NCBI GenBank assembly: GCA_003151975.1
Contig: PLZD01000058.1
Span: 82,236 to 146,235, forward strand
Direction of reading: 5' to 3'
From: Elusimicrobiota bacterium
GTDB taxonomy: Bacteria > Elusimicrobiota > Elusimicrobia > UBA1565 > UBA9628
Length of the DNA stretch: 64,000 nucleotides
Part shown: piece by piece, positions 9,009-18,133 of the stretch
Layout: every line of letters begins with the position of its first letter
How positions within the stretch are numbered: position 1 is the first letter of the stretch
Notes under the pieces: model-generated
Seen by the model: only the letters and a program-made list of their open reading frames with translations
Told to the model about the DNA's origin: nothing
The model's database searches: none
Program-made: the position numbers and the translations under genes

Positions 9009-9698
9009 ATGAACCTCCTCGCCTCGCTTTTTCTTGCCTCGGCCTTCGCGCTCTCGCCGGCCCAGCCCTGGGGAATGAACTTCAAGACGAAGGACGGCTG
9101 GGAGATCGCGGCCCTCTACCACTCATCATTAAAAAGCAAGCCGATGGTCATCCTCGTGCACGGCGTCGCGGCCGGCAAGGGCGAGTGGCAGAAGCTCTGC
9201 GCGGCGCTCTGGAAGATGGGTTACGGGACTTTGGCCATCGACCTGCGCGGACACGGCGAGAGCGTCATGAAAGGAAAGACGAAGTCTACTTTCCAGGACT
9301 TCGACCGGACCGGCGAATGGCCTCGCGCCGAGGAGGACATCCACGCGGCCATCAGATTTCTCGAGGGCCGAGGAGTCGCGCCCTCGCGGATCGGCCTGGT
9401 CGGCGGCTCGATCGGCGCCAACCTCGTTTCGCAAGCCGCGGCCAAGGAAAAAATTCGTTGGGTGATCCTGCTTTCACCCGGCGAAAATTACCGCGGCGTG
9501 GGAATCGCCGATCTCTCCGGCCGCAAGGCCGTGGTCGCCGCCTCGCCGGGCGACGCCTACGCGCATCAGACTTCGGTGAGTCTCGCGATGCAGCCCAATG
9601 GTCCGGTATTCCTCGAGGCCAAGCAAGGCCACGGCGCGCAATTGATCGACGATCCGGAGTTCCTGGCGAAGCTGCTGGACTGGATTAAGAAGAACTAA
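9009..9698 (+). CDS. Secreted alpha/beta hydrolase
   Basis: 229 residues. Short signal peptide (MNLLASLFLASAFALSPAQ). Alpha/beta hydrolase features: oxyanion region VILVHGVAAG, DLRGHGES after strand 4, nucleophile elbow GGSIG (Ser within VGGSIGAN), and a final His in KQGHGAQL. The acid is probably the Asp of SPGDAYA. It starts one base after the membrane-protein stop. It is convergent with the next gene with no spacer at all (stops at 9698 and 9699). Esterase, lipase or dienelactone-hydrolase-like activity is plausible; the substrate is unknown. Confidence 0.85.
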   Translation: MNLLASLFLASAFALSPAQPWGMNFKTKDGWEIAALYHSSLKSKPMVILVHGVAAGKGEWQKLCAALWKMGYGTLAIDLRGHGESVMKGKTKSTFQDFDRTGEWPRAEEDIHAAIRFLEGRGVAPSRIGLVGGSIGANLVSQAAAKEKIRWVILLSPGENYRGVGIADLSGRKAVVAASPGDAYAHQTSVSLAMQPNGPVFLEAKQGHGAQLIDDPEFLAKLLDWIKKN

Positions 9699-10139
9699 CT
9701 AGGCGGCAACGAGTTCGGAGTTCTTCTTCTTGCGGCTCGCGATGAGAGCCAGCGCGCGGACGCGCAGGTCGGGGTTCTCGTGGAAGATGATCTCGAGGGC
9801 TTCCTGCGGGATCACGAAGACCAGCGTTCCGCCCTCGTCGGAGCGCACGGTGGCGCCCGCCGTGCCCATCTCCACGATCGAGGTCTCCCCGAAAACCTCG
9901 CCCGGCCCGAGGATCGCGGCCTGGACGGGAATCTTGCCGCCCTTGGCGGGCCGCACCCAGACCGAGACCTTGCCCGACGCCACGACATAAAGGCCGTCGA
10001 CCGTCGTGCCGCGGAAGAGCACGGTCTGGCCTTGCGCGAAGCTCTTCTGCTCGGTCACGATCGCAAGCTGGTTCGCTTGCTCGGGCGTCAAGCCCGTCAA
10101 GAACGGGACCTTCGACTGCAGGAATTCCGTGACAGTCAT
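9699..10139 (-). CDS. Cyclic-nucleotide-binding-fold (CNMP) protein
   Basis: 146 residues forming a single cyclic-nucleotide-binding beta-roll and no DNA-binding domain. The FGETSI segment of the phosphate-binding cassette is present (GPGEVFGETSIVEMGTAGAT). The usual PRxA arginine that pairs with the cyclic phosphate is replaced by Thr-Ala-Gly-Ala, so canonical cAMP binding is doubtful. ATG at 10139 is preferred over an in-frame TTG at 10145, since the -10 ends 10 nt before the ATG. It may be a stand-alone regulatory subunit; no kinase or channel lies nearby. Confidence 0.85.
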   Translation of the reverse strand: MTVTEFLQSKVPFLTGLTPEQANQLAIVTEQKSFAQGQTVLFRGTTVDGLYVVASGKVSVWVRPAKGGKIPVQAAILGPGEVFGETSIVEMGTAGATVRSDEGGTLVFVIPQEALEIIFHENPDLRVRALALIASRKKKNSELVAA

Positions 10140-10149
10140 ACTCAATTAC

Positions 10150-10158
10150 AGTATATCA
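10150..10158 (-). promoter_or_regulatory. Extended -10 promoter for the CNMP gene
   Basis: On the minus strand TGATATACT, identical to the extended -10 in front of the gene at 7173. The ATG at 10139 follows 10 nt downstream, leaving a leader of about 3-4 nt. Confidence 0.58.
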
Positions 10159-10176
10159 CCGAACGCCCCCGACGGC

Positions 10177-11205
10177 TTACCCTTGAACGGCGTTAAGTAG
10201 ATCGGCGGCCTTTTGCTTCAAGTCGCGCGCGTCCGCGTCGGCCGGAAAGCGCGTGATCCGGTGGTGCAGGACTTCCATCAGATGGCCGATCTTGCGCAGC
10301 GAGCGCGGGTGCTTTTTAGCCTGCGAGATGAAAACCGCATACTCGGCGGGCGTGGCTTCCTTCAATAGGTAGCGCCAGTTGATGAGATCCGAGACGGTCA
10401 GCTCCATGTCGTCGAGCACGACGGCAAGTTCCCGCTTGTGCGTGCGCGGCGACAGGTAGGTCCCGAACAGAACGTCCATGAGCGGGTGCACGATCGTGAA
10501 ATTCATGCGCTGGTCCCAGTGGTGCAGGACATGGATGTCCTCGAGCCAGGCGTAGTAGCGGCTTCCCTGATAGGAGTGCTTCACCAGATGGAAGCGCATA
10601 TGGATGTCGTCGATGACGTAGATCGCGTAGAGCGCGATCGTGGCGACGAACACGAAAGTGCCGACGTGCACGCCCATCGTGAAGAAGGCCGCGACGCAGG
10701 CGATGACGCCGGGCACCGACCAGGAGAGGCCCAGGCCCGTCTCGGAGGAGACGTACGCGCCTTGCCGTTTATAGAAGCGGCCGATCGGGTAGATGATCAT
10801 GTGGTGCATCCAGTGAAACTTTTGGTTGCGACGGAAGACCGAGGATTTTTTCGTGAAGAAGCCGAGGTGCTGGAAGAAGCGGTGGTAGGCGTAGCCGAAA
10901 GCCTCGACGGCGAGCACGGCGCGAATGATCATCGCGAGTGGGTTCAGAAGATAGTCGGTCAAGACGGGGCTCCAGCCCCAGCCGCGCGCCGCGGCGAAAA
11001 TTTTCGCGCTCCAAGGCTCCGACCAGGCGAGCACGATGAGCCCGACGAGGCCCACGGCCGTCCAGACGTTCTTGATAATGCGCAGGATCGTAAACTTGCG
11101 CGCGGGAAGCGCCGCCGCGTAGAGCGCCAGCGACGGGCCGGCCGCGTGGATGGCTTCGGGCGAGAGCGCCAAAGTGGACATATCGGTCTGGGTTTTAAGG
11201 GACAT
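10177..11205 (-). CDS. Fatty acid hydroxylase / sterol desaturase-like membrane protein
   Basis: 342 residues with about four hydrophobic helices (IIKNVWTAVGLVGLIVLAW, IACVAAFFTMGVHVGTFVFV and others). Histidine clusters of the non-haem di-iron FA_hydroxylase family are present in order: HRFFQH, HWMHHM, HMRFHLVKH and HVLHH, ending near FTIVHPLMDVLFG. It probably hydroxylates or desaturates a lipid at the membrane. The C-terminal 90 residues form a helical cytoplasmic tail. ATG 11205 has GGAG upstream. It is divergent from nagZ, sharing a 46-bp AT-rich intergenic region. Confidence 0.78.
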   Translation of the reverse strand: MSLKTQTDMSTLALSPEAIHAAGPSLALYAAALPARKFTILRIIKNVWTAVGLVGLIVLAWSEPWSAKIFAAARGWGWSPVLTDYLLNPLAMIIRAVLAVEAFGYAYHRFFQHLGFFTKKSSVFRRNQKFHWMHHMIIYPIGRFYKRQGAYVSSETGLGLSWSVPGVIACVAAFFTMGVHVGTFVFVATIALYAIYVIDDIHMRFHLVKHSYQGSRYYAWLEDIHVLHHWDQRMNFTIVHPLMDVLFGTYLSPRTHKRELAVVLDDMELTVSDLINWRYLLKEATPAEYAVFISQAKKHPRSLRKIGHLMEVLHHRITRFPADADARDLKQKAADLLNAVQG

Positions 11206-11251
11206 GGAGGTTCTCCAAAAAAGGTTTATCGAACTTCCTATATATTATCAT

Positions 11252-12718
11252 ATGCCCATGAAAGGCCCAGGTTACTTGTTTATGTTCGGCATCTACGGCA
11301 CGCGCGCGACCAAGGAGACCGTCGCCCTGCTCAAGAAAACCGGCGCCTCGTCGGTGCTTCTGCTCGGCCGCAACATCGAGACGCCCGCGCAGACCAAAGC
11401 CCTGTGCGCCGAGCTCGTGCAGCGCGTCGGGCGCCCGCTGCTTTTCACCGTCGATCACGAGGGCGGCTGGGTCCTCCGCTTCAAGAGCGGCGTGACGGCG
11501 TTCCCGGGCAACGCGGCGCTGGGCCGCGCCGGCGATCCGAGGCTCGCGTTCGCCACTGGCGAGATCATGGGCCGCGAATTGCTCTCCATGGGCATCCAGC
11601 TCAACCTCGCTCCCGTTTTGGACGTTCTCACGCCGAACTACAACCCCGGCATCGGCATCCGCTCGTTCGGCACGGACGCCAAGCTCGTCGCGCGACTCGG
11701 CGCGGCGTTCATCAAGGGCATGCAGAAGCGCGGCGTCTCGGCCTGCGCCAAGCACTTCCCCGGGAAGGGCGCGGCCACCGTCGACGCGCACGTCCAATTG
11801 CCGACGATCCGTATCCAGAAGCCGGAATTTCTGCGCACGCACCTCGCGCCGTTTTCGGCCGCGGTCGAAGCCGGAGTCGACTGCGTCATGACCTCGCACG
11901 TGCGCTTTCCAGCGCTCGATTCGGAAGTCGCGACCTTCTCCCAAAAAATAACCCGTGATCTTCTGCGCAAGAAACTCGGCTTCAAGGGCGTGGTCATCTC
12001 GGACGATCTGTGCATGGGCGCTGTCACCGGTTCGATGCCCGTGCAGCTGGCCGCGGTCCGCGCCATCGAGGCGGGCCACGACCTCTTGATCATCGCGCAC
12101 GACAAAGCGGCGATGGGCGAATCGGCGGAACTGCTGGAAGGCGCCGTCGCCGACGGCCTCATCGAGCGCGGCGCTATCGAAGATTCCGCGCGGCGCGTAT
12201 CGCGTTTGCTCGAGCGCAAGCGCCCGTCCGCTGCAAAGCCTTCCGCTAAAGAAGGAGCGCGGATCGCCGCCGCCTCGGCGCGCGCGGCGGTCTCCGTGGA
12301 CCGCGAAGGCGCGGTGGCGCTTCCGATGAAGCCGGATTTGATCCTGTTCCCGGATTTCGCGCAGGTCAAGGCGCGCTTCACTTTCGAGGGCGGAGCCAAT
12401 GGGCCGCTCAACTGGCTCAAAGCCAAGAGAATCGCGCCGATCGCGTTGACGCCCATCGAGAAAACCGAGCTCGGCGAGATTTCCGCAAAAGTCCGCAGCG
12501 CCGAGAGTATCTTGTTTTTCTGCTTCGAGGCCCGGCGCTTCCCGGGACAAAAGGCCGCGCTGGAACTGCTCAACCGCCAAGCCCCGGACAAGACCGCCGT
12601 CTGCCTCATCCGCAATTCGTGGGACTTAAAACTCCTACACCCGCGCATGACGGCCGTCGACGCGCGCGGCTACCGGCTCTGCTCGCTGGGAGCGGCGCTT
12701 GAAAAAATGCTTCCATAG
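11252..12718 (+). CDS. nagZ: Beta-N-acetylhexosaminidase NagZ-like, glycoside hydrolase family 3
   Basis: 488 residues. GH3 barrel with DHEGG (68-72), KHFPG (157-161), the catalytic VDAH (167-170) and the nucleophile region VVISDDLCMGAV. No signal peptide, consistent with cytosolic peptidoglycan recycling (removal of GlcNAc from anhydro-muropeptides). It is longer than the classic 340-residue NagZ because of a C-terminal alpha/beta domain, as in Bacillus-type enzymes. The ATG at 11252 (or 11258) is chosen over an upstream open frame because an AT-rich -10-like element (TATATT, 11241-11246) lies just before it. Confidence 0.88.
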   Translation: MPMKGPGYLFMFGIYGTRATKETVALLKKTGASSVLLLGRNIETPAQTKALCAELVQRVGRPLLFTVDHEGGWVLRFKSGVTAFPGNAALGRAGDPRLAFATGEIMGRELLSMGIQLNLAPVLDVLTPNYNPGIGIRSFGTDAKLVARLGAAFIKGMQKRGVSACAKHFPGKGAATVDAHVQLPTIRIQKPEFLRTHLAPFSAAVEAGVDCVMTSHVRFPALDSEVATFSQKITRDLLRKKLGFKGVVISDDLCMGAVTGSMPVQLAAVRAIEAGHDLLIIAHDKAAMGESAELLEGAVADGLIERGAIEDSARRVSRLLERKRPSAAKPSAKEGARIAAASARAAVSVDREGAVALPMKPDLILFPDFAQVKARFTFEGGANGPLNWLKAKRIAPIALTPIEKTELGEISAKVRSAESILFFCFEARRFPGQKAALELLNRQAPDKTAVCLIRNSWDLKLLHPRMTAVDARGYRLCSLGAALEKMLP

Positions 12719-13838
12719 AATCATGATCCTCTCTCTGCTGATCTTTCTTCAGTCGACGGCGTTTGCGCAAATGAACACGGAGCAGCAGGCGCCGGCGTCC
12801 CAGGAGATGACGGCCCCGCTCATCGGCGTCACCGTCGACGAGCTCCACAAGGAGTTCATCGAGGCGACCGACGACCTGACGCGAGGCAAGATCATCGACA
12901 AACTCGGCCACACCGCGCCCGACGGCACGCGCGACATCCAGTCGCTCTTCGATCTGTTCATGCGCTTTCCGGAGACGCAGGTGCGCGACGCCGTGCTGGC
13001 CTCACTGGCGCAGACCAGCTTTCACAGCCCCGACCTGAACCTGCTCTTCGTGCACTACCTCCAGCAGCCCGAGCCCGAGGCCAAGCTGTTCGCGATCAAG
13101 GGCGCCTTGCGCGTGCACGACGCCCAGGCCCTGCCGGTCATCGAGGAGCTCGCCGAAAGGAAATTCGAGTACAAGAGCGCCGACGACGCCGTCCTGCTGA
13201 CCGACAAGAACGGCTGGTGGGTCCAGTACGAGGCGCTGGCGGCGCTCGCCCAGTGGAACGGCGAGCAGGCCTTGCCGCTGCTCCTTAAGAAATCCGCGCA
13301 GGCCCCCGAGATCGCGCGGATCATGGGCCGCTTTCTCTGGAAGTCCTCCTTGCCCCAGCTGATCAAGTGGGCGGGCGCCTCGTCGAAGATCGACAAGGAG
13401 CGCGCGCAAGCCGGACTGGCCGCGCCCGCGCCCACGCCGGAACTGCGCGACACGCGCGCCGCCATGCTGGCCGTGCTGCGCGATCATTCCGCCCCGCGCG
13501 AGGCGCGCCACCAGCTGGCGCTCAAGATCGGCGTCTGCTCGACGCACGATGAGATGGCCGATCTTTTTAAGGAGTACAAAGAGCTCAAGGACGACGAGGA
13601 CAAGCTCATGTTCAAGGCCGCGCTCTACGCCTCGCGCGACCAGGTCGCCGTGCCCGTGCTCATCGAGACGGCGAAGGGCGACCCCAAAGCCGCCAACAGG
13701 TCCGGCGCTCTAGCACAGCTCGAGGACATGCTCCCGCCCAAGGAACTCAAGCCGTTGCTCGAGTGGGCCGCCAAGTACGACCCCGATCCCGAGAACCGGG
13801 ACCTGGCCGAACGCGACCTCAAAGCCCTCGTCCACTAA
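12699..13838 (+). CDS. Secreted HEAT-repeat-like protein
   Basis: 379 residues. I chose the TTG at 12699: it has GGGAG six bases upstream and gives a normal positively charged signal peptide (MKKCFHRIMILSLLIFLQ, cleavage near AFAQ). The ATG at 12723 lacks both. The mature protein is a run of paired helices typical of HEAT/armadillo scaffolds (VRDAVLASLAQTSF, KLFAIKGALRVHD, QYEALAALAQW, NRSGALAQLEDML). The start overlaps the nagZ end by 20 nt, so translation is coupled. No enzymatic motif. Possible envelope scaffold, partner unknown. Confidence 0.75.
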   Translation: MKKCFHRIMILSLLIFLQSTAFAQMNTEQQAPASQEMTAPLIGVTVDELHKEFIEATDDLTRGKIIDKLGHTAPDGTRDIQSLFDLFMRFPETQVRDAVLASLAQTSFHSPDLNLLFVHYLQQPEPEAKLFAIKGALRVHDAQALPVIEELAERKFEYKSADDAVLLTDKNGWWVQYEALAALAQWNGEQALPLLLKKSAQAPEIARIMGRFLWKSSLPQLIKWAGASSKIDKERAQAGLAAPAPTPELRDTRAAMLAVLRDHSAPREARHQLALKIGVCSTHDEMADLFKEYKELKDDEDKLMFKAALYASRDQVAVPVLIETAKGDPKAANRSGALAQLEDMLPPKELKPLLEWAAKYDPDPENRDLAERDLKALVH

Positions 13839-13892
13839 GCCCCCTCCTTAAGAGAGTGGTCCGCAGGACTCCTTTCGCCAAATTTGCTACTC

Positions 13893-13898
13893 TAGAAT
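13893..13898 (+). promoter_or_regulatory. -10 element, near-leaderless
   Basis: TAGAAT ends 7 nt before the ATG at 13906. No convincing -35. The position matches the leaderless pattern elsewhere in the window. Confidence 0.42.
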
Positions 13899-13905
13899 TT
13901 CACCC

Positions 13906-15147
13906 ATGCAATTGGCATTTTTGCTGTTGGCCGTAGTCTGCGCGGGCCTTCTGATCGCCCTCGGGCTGACCCTGCGCGAGCTTTACGCGCGCAAGTCCCG
14001 CGAGGCCGGAAACGACGGCGCCGAGCGCGTCCCGGAGGGCTGGGAGAAGCTCGACGAGTTGCTCTCGATGCTGCTCTCGCTCCAAGAACGCGGCGTCTCG
14101 CACTCGGGCGCTGTCTCCCGCGAGGAGTTCGGCGCGGCGGTGCTCGACAGCGCGCTCTCGCTCATGCGCTGCACGCGCGGCACGGTGATGCTTTGGGACG
14201 ACAAGGACGGCGTCCTCAAGATCACCGCGGCCAAGGGCCCGGGCGCCGAGCGCGCCAAAGCCATGAGCTTCAAGCCCGACGAGGGCGTCGCCGGCAAGGC
14301 CTTCGCGAGTGCTACGACCATCTTCATCGAAGACCCCAGCAACGACCCGCGCTACGTCAAATCCGACCACGACACCGCCGAGCCGTTCATCTCGATTCCG
14401 CTGCTCGTCAAGTCCAAGCCCATCGGCGTGCTCAACCTGCACGCGACCGGCGACCACGAGCCCTTCAGCGACTACAACGCGAAATTCTTGAATATTCTCG
14501 CGGGCGAGGCCGCGGTCATGATGCACAACCTCGACCTCTTCGAGCGCCTCGAGACCTTCTACCTCGAGATGGTCAAGACCTTGGCGCGCGCCGTGGACTC
14601 GAAGGATCATTACACGCACGAGCACTCGGACCGCGCCTCATCAAAGGCGCGCAAGCTCGCCGGCGACATGGGCCTCTCCGAGCAGCAGACGCGCTACGTC
14701 GAGTACGCGGCCCTGCTCCACGACATCGGCAAGATCGGCATCGACGAGGCGATTCTGCTCAAGCCCGGCAAGCTCACTCCCGAGGAATACGAGGAGATGA
14801 AGAAGCACCCCATGATCGGCCACGATATCCTGGCGCCCGTCAAGTTCCTCGGCCCCGTCGCGCAAATGGTGCTCTATCACCAAGAGTGGTTCGACGGCCG
14901 CGGTTACCCGGAAGGACTTAAAGGGGAAGAGATTCCGCTCGGCTCGCGGATCGTCGCCGTCATCGACGCGTGGGACGCCATGACCTCGGACCGCCCTTAC
15001 CGCAAGGCCCTGCCGCGCGAGATCGCCGTCGGCGAGCTCAAGAAAGGCGCTGGCACGCAGTTCGATCCCACGGTCGTCGAGCATTTCTTGAAGCTCGAGG
15101 ATTTAGGCTGGACCGGCAAAAAGTCCGAGCCCGCGCACAAACATTGA
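13906..15147 (+). CDS. Membrane-anchored GAF/HD-GYP phosphodiesterase
   Basis: 413 residues. One transmembrane helix (residues 3-22), a GAF domain (about 60-205), then an HD-GYP domain (about 215-395) with HDIGKIGI (from about 271) and DGRGYPEGLKG (from about 328). The HHE of the motif reads HQE, a substitution seen in some members, so catalysis is likely but not certain. Predicted to degrade cyclic di-GMP in response to a small-molecule or redox signal sensed by GAF. It heads a long plus-strand string reaching gmhA. Its TGA shares one base with the rsmI ATG. Confidence 0.88.
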   Translation: MQLAFLLLAVVCAGLLIALGLTLRELYARKSREAGNDGAERVPEGWEKLDELLSMLLSLQERGVSHSGAVSREEFGAAVLDSALSLMRCTRGTVMLWDDKDGVLKITAAKGPGAERAKAMSFKPDEGVAGKAFASATTIFIEDPSNDPRYVKSDHDTAEPFISIPLLVKSKPIGVLNLHATGDHEPFSDYNAKFLNILAGEAAVMMHNLDLFERLETFYLEMVKTLARAVDSKDHYTHEHSDRASSKARKLAGDMGLSEQQTRYVEYAALLHDIGKIGIDEAILLKPGKLTPEEYEEMKKHPMIGHDILAPVKFLGPVAQMVLYHQEWFDGRGYPEGLKGEEIPLGSRIVAVIDAWDAMTSDRPYRKALPREIAVGELKKGAGTQFDPTVVEHFLKLEDLGWTGKKSEPAHKH

Positions 15148-15836
15148 TGCTCACGATCGTTCCGACGCCCATCGGAAATCTCGAGGACATGCCGCCTCGC
15201 GCGCTGCGCGCTTTAAAGGAAGCCTCGGCGGTCTACTGCGAGGACACGCGCCGCACGCGCATCCTGATGAGCCACTTCGGACTCTCGACGCCGCTCTCGC
15301 GCTATTCCGAACACGATCCCAGAAGCGCGGATCAGCTCCTGGAGCGTCTCAAGAGCGGCTCCAACTGCGCGCTCGTCTCCGACGGCGGCTTGCCCGGAGT
15401 CTCCGACCCGGGGCGCCGCATCGTCGCGATGGCGCGCAAGGCGCATTTGCCCGTGACGGCTTTGCCGGGCCCCTGCGCGGTCGTGACCGCCTTGGCGGGC
15501 TCGGGCCTGCCCTCGGACTCTTTCATCTTCTTGGGATTTCTGCCGCGCTCAGCGGGCCGCCAGCGCAAGGTCATCGCGGAAGCAGCAAGCCTGCATCGCA
15601 CGATCGTCATGTACGAGTCGCCCTTCCGCGTCGTCGAGCTGCTCGAGAACGCCGAGGCCGTTGTCGGCGCCAAGGCCCAGGCCTGCGTCGCGCGCGAGCT
15701 CTCCAAGCTCCACGAGGAATGGCTCTCTGGGACGCTGAGTGAAGTGCGCGCCCAGCTTTCCTCCCGCGAGAAACAGCTGGGAGAATTCGTGGTCATGATC
15801 CACCCGGACGAGGAGCCCACCGATGCTGCCGTGTAA
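15147..15836 (+). CDS. rsmI: 16S rRNA 2'-O-ribose methyltransferase RsmI (C1402)
   Basis: 229 residues of the tetrapyrrole-methylase fold, with family signatures VPTPIGNLEDMPPRAL at the N terminus, CEDTRRTRILM, and VSDGGLPGVSDPGRR. It methylates the ribose of C1402 in 16S rRNA using SAM. Somewhat shorter than the 286-residue E. coli enzyme: the C-terminal helical region is reduced. The ATG at 15147 shares its A with the preceding TGA, and its 3' end overlaps the next gene by 14 nt. Confidence 0.92.
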   Translation: MLTIVPTPIGNLEDMPPRALRALKEASAVYCEDTRRTRILMSHFGLSTPLSRYSEHDPRSADQLLERLKSGSNCALVSDGGLPGVSDPGRRIVAMARKAHLPVTALPGPCAVVTALAGSGLPSDSFIFLGFLPRSAGRQRKVIAEAASLHRTIVMYESPFRVVELLENAEAVVGAKAQACVARELSKLHEEWLSGTLSEVRAQLSSREKQLGEFVVMIHPDEEPTDAAV

Positions 15837-16473
15837 AACGACCGTCATTAAAGTTCGCGAGGACGGCGGGCTCTCCGACGAGGAGATCTCCAAGATCGCC
15901 GCGGCCGCCAAGGGCTGCAAGATCATCGCGTTCCCGACCGACACGGTCTACGGGCTGGGCTCGACGGGCCTCATCAAGGCCGCCTCGCGCCGCATCTACC
16001 AGATCAAGCAGCGCTCGATGATGAAGCCGTTGCCCGTGCTCGTGCACTCGCAGGCCGCGGCCCTGCGCTGGGTCGAGATGACGCCGCACGGCGAGACGCT
16101 CGCGAAGAAATTCTGGCCGGGCGGCCTGACCTTGGTGCTCAAGCCCACTCAGGAAGGACGCTTGCTGACGTTTCCGGAATATCAGACGCTGGCCATCCGC
16201 GTGCCGAGCCATCCGCTTCTGCTCAAGCTCATCGAGGCCTCGGGCGTGCCGTGGGTCTCGACGAGCGCCAACATCTCGGACTCGCCTTCTCTTCTGGACG
16301 GGCTCTCGGTGACCAAGCAATTCGAGGGCCTCGTCGACTTCATCATCGACGGCGGGGCGGCCGGCGGCGTCGAGTCGACCATCGTCGACGTCTCGCACCC
16401 GGAAGCGCGCGTCATGCGCGAAGGCGCACTCTCCAACGACGCCATACAAGAGGCCCTCAGGGCCGCGGTTTAA
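15823..16473 (+). CDS. tsaC: Threonylcarbamoyl-AMP synthase (Sua5/YciO/YrdC)
   Basis: 216 residues of the YrdC fold. Recognisable segments: [57 protein letters not shown] and [10 protein letters not shown]. It makes threonylcarbamoyl-AMP from threonine, bicarbonate and ATP for t6A37 of ANN-decoding tRNAs. No C-terminal Sua5 domain, so it is of the TsaC size class. A YciO paralogue is the alternative. The start at 15823 overlaps rsmI by 14 nt. Confidence 0.87.
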   Translation: MLPCKTTVIKVREDGGLSDEEISKIAAAAKGCKIIAFPTDTVYGLGSTGLIKAASRRIYQIKQRSMMKPLPVLVHSQAAALRWVEMTPHGETLAKKFWPGGLTLVLKPTQEGRLLTFPEYQTLAIRVPSHPLLLKLIEASGVPWVSTSANISDSPSLLDGLSVTKQFEGLVDFIIDGGAAGGVESTIVDVSHPEARVMREGALSNDAIQEALRAAV

Positions 16474-16484
16474 ACGGAGGACTC

Positions 16485-17753
16485 ATGAACTTTCTCAGAC
16501 GACAGGATCCCGAGATTTACGACGCCATCCGCCTCGAGGCGCGGCGCCAAGCCGACAACCTCGAACTGATCGCCTCCGAGAACTACACCTCCGAGGCGGT
16601 GCTCGAGGCGCAGGGCTCCATTCTGACCAACAAATACGCCGAGGGCTATCCCGGCAAGCGCTACTACGGCGGCTGCCAGTTCGTCGACATCGTCGAGACC
16701 CTGGCCATCGAGCGCGCCAAGAAACTGTTCTCGGCCGAGCACGCCAACGTCCAGCCGCACTCGGGCACGCAGGCCAACATCTCGATGTATCTCTCGGTGC
16801 TCCAGCCCGGCGACACGGTCATGGGCCTCAACCTCGCCCACGGCGGCCATCTCTCGCACGGCCATCCGCTGAACTTCTCCGGCAAATTTTTCAAAATCGT
16901 GCCAATGAATGTGCGCAAGGACGACGAGCTGCTCGATTACGAGGAAGCCGAGAAGCTCGCCGCCGAGCACAAGCCGCGCATGATCTTCGCGGGCGCCTCG
17001 AACTACTCGCGCATTTTCGACTGGGCGCGGCTTAAAAAAATCGCCGATTCCGTCGGCGCCTATTTCGCCGCCGACATGGCCCACTACGCGGGCCTGGTCG
17101 CCGCGGGAGTGTACCCGAGTCCCGTTCCTTACACGGATTTCACGACGACGACCACCCACAAGACCCTGCGCGGACCGCGCGGCGGCATGATCCTCTGCTC
17201 GGCCAAGCACCAGGCCGCCGTCGACAAGATCAACTTCCCCGGAACCCAGGGCGGCCCGCTCATGCACGTCATCGCGGGCAAGGCCGTGTGCTTCGGCGAA
17301 GCGCTCAAGCCGGAATTTCGCGAGTATCAGAAGAGCGTCGTCGCCAACGCGCGGCGGCTGGCCGGCGCGCTCAAGGACCGCGGCTTTCGCATCGTCGCCG
17401 GAGGCACCGACTGCCACCTCTTCTCGCTCGACCTGCGCCCGAAGAACGCCACGGGCAAAGAGGCCGAGGAGGCTCTCGACAAGGCCGGCATCACGGTCAA
17501 CAAGAACGCGATCCCCTACGACCCGCAGAAGCCCTTCATCGCCTCGGGCGTTCGCATCGGCACGCCCGCGATCACGACGCGCGGCATGGGCGGCGCCGAG
17601 ATGGATCAAATCGCCGACTACATCGACCAGGCCATCGCGTCCCGCGCCACGGACGCCAAGCTCTCCGCGATCCGCGGCGAGGTCAAGCGCCTCTGCGCGA
17701 AGTTCCCGATCTATCCCGAGCTCGAGAAGCAATACCTCGCGGAGGCCAAGTGA
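16485..17753 (+). CDS. glyA: Serine hydroxymethyltransferase
   Basis: 422 residues, full length. ASENYTS near the N terminus, [17 protein letters not shown], and the PLP-lysine motif [15 protein letters not shown] with Lys at residue 226. It interconverts serine and glycine while charging tetrahydrofolate with a one-carbon unit. The ATG at 16485 has CGGAGG upstream and follows tsaC by 11 nt. The TGA overlaps the next start as GTGA. Being next to mtnP/add suggests grouping of one-carbon and adenine-nucleoside metabolism (inference). Confidence 0.97.
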   Translation: MNFLRRQDPEIYDAIRLEARRQADNLELIASENYTSEAVLEAQGSILTNKYAEGYPGKRYYGGCQFVDIVETLAIERAKKLFSAEHANVQPHSGTQANISMYLSVLQPGDTVMGLNLAHGGHLSHGHPLNFSGKFFKIVPMNVRKDDELLDYEEAEKLAAEHKPRMIFAGASNYSRIFDWARLKKIADSVGAYFAADMAHYAGLVAAGVYPSPVPYTDFTTTTTHKTLRGPRGGMILCSAKHQAAVDKINFPGTQGGPLMHVIAGKAVCFGEALKPEFREYQKSVVANARRLAGALKDRGFRIVAGGTDCHLFSLDLRPKNATGKEAEEALDKAGITVNKNAIPYDPQKPFIASGVRIGTPAITTRGMGGAEMDQIADYIDQAIASRATDAKLSAIRGEVKRLCAKFPIYPELEKQYLAEAK

Positions 17754-18133
17754 TCGCGCAAATTCTCATCGCCGACGACAATGTCGACATCACCAACCTC
17801 CTCAACGAGTATCTCACGCGGCGCAAGCATCGCGTCATCGTCGTCAACGACGGATTTGCGCTCGCGCAGAAGGCCGCCGAACACAAGCCGCACCTGATCA
17901 TCACCGACGTGCAAATGCCCGGCGCCTACGGGTCGTCCGTCTATCAAGTTCTTCAAAAAGATTCCAAGACGGCGGGCATCCCGATCCTGTTCATCTCGGC
18001 GCACCCGTTCGAGAAGCTCAAGAACATCCTGCCTGACGATCCCAAGACGCGCTTTCTCAAGAAGCCGATCCCGTTCGACAAGCTCGACCAAGCCATCAAG
18101 GAGCTTCTGCCGATGGGCGGATACATTCCGTGA
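17750..18133 (+). CDS. Stand-alone response-regulator receiver protein
   Basis: 127 residues, a receiver domain only. Acidic pocket Asp9-Asp10, phospho-acceptor Asp53 (ITDVQMPG), Ser83 in FISAHPF and Lys105 in FLKKPI. No output domain and no histidine kinase nearby. It starts at GTG 17750 overlapping the glyA TGA, and its own TGA overlaps the mtnP GTG, so it is embedded in a metabolic operon. Possibly a phospho-relay or protein-interaction module. Confidence 0.88.
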   Translation: MIAQILIADDNVDITNLLNEYLTRRKHRVIVVNDGFALAQKAAEHKPHLIITDVQMPGAYGSSVYQVLQKDSKTAGIPILFISAHPFEKLKNILPDDPKTRFLKKPIPFDKLDQAIKELLPMGGYIP

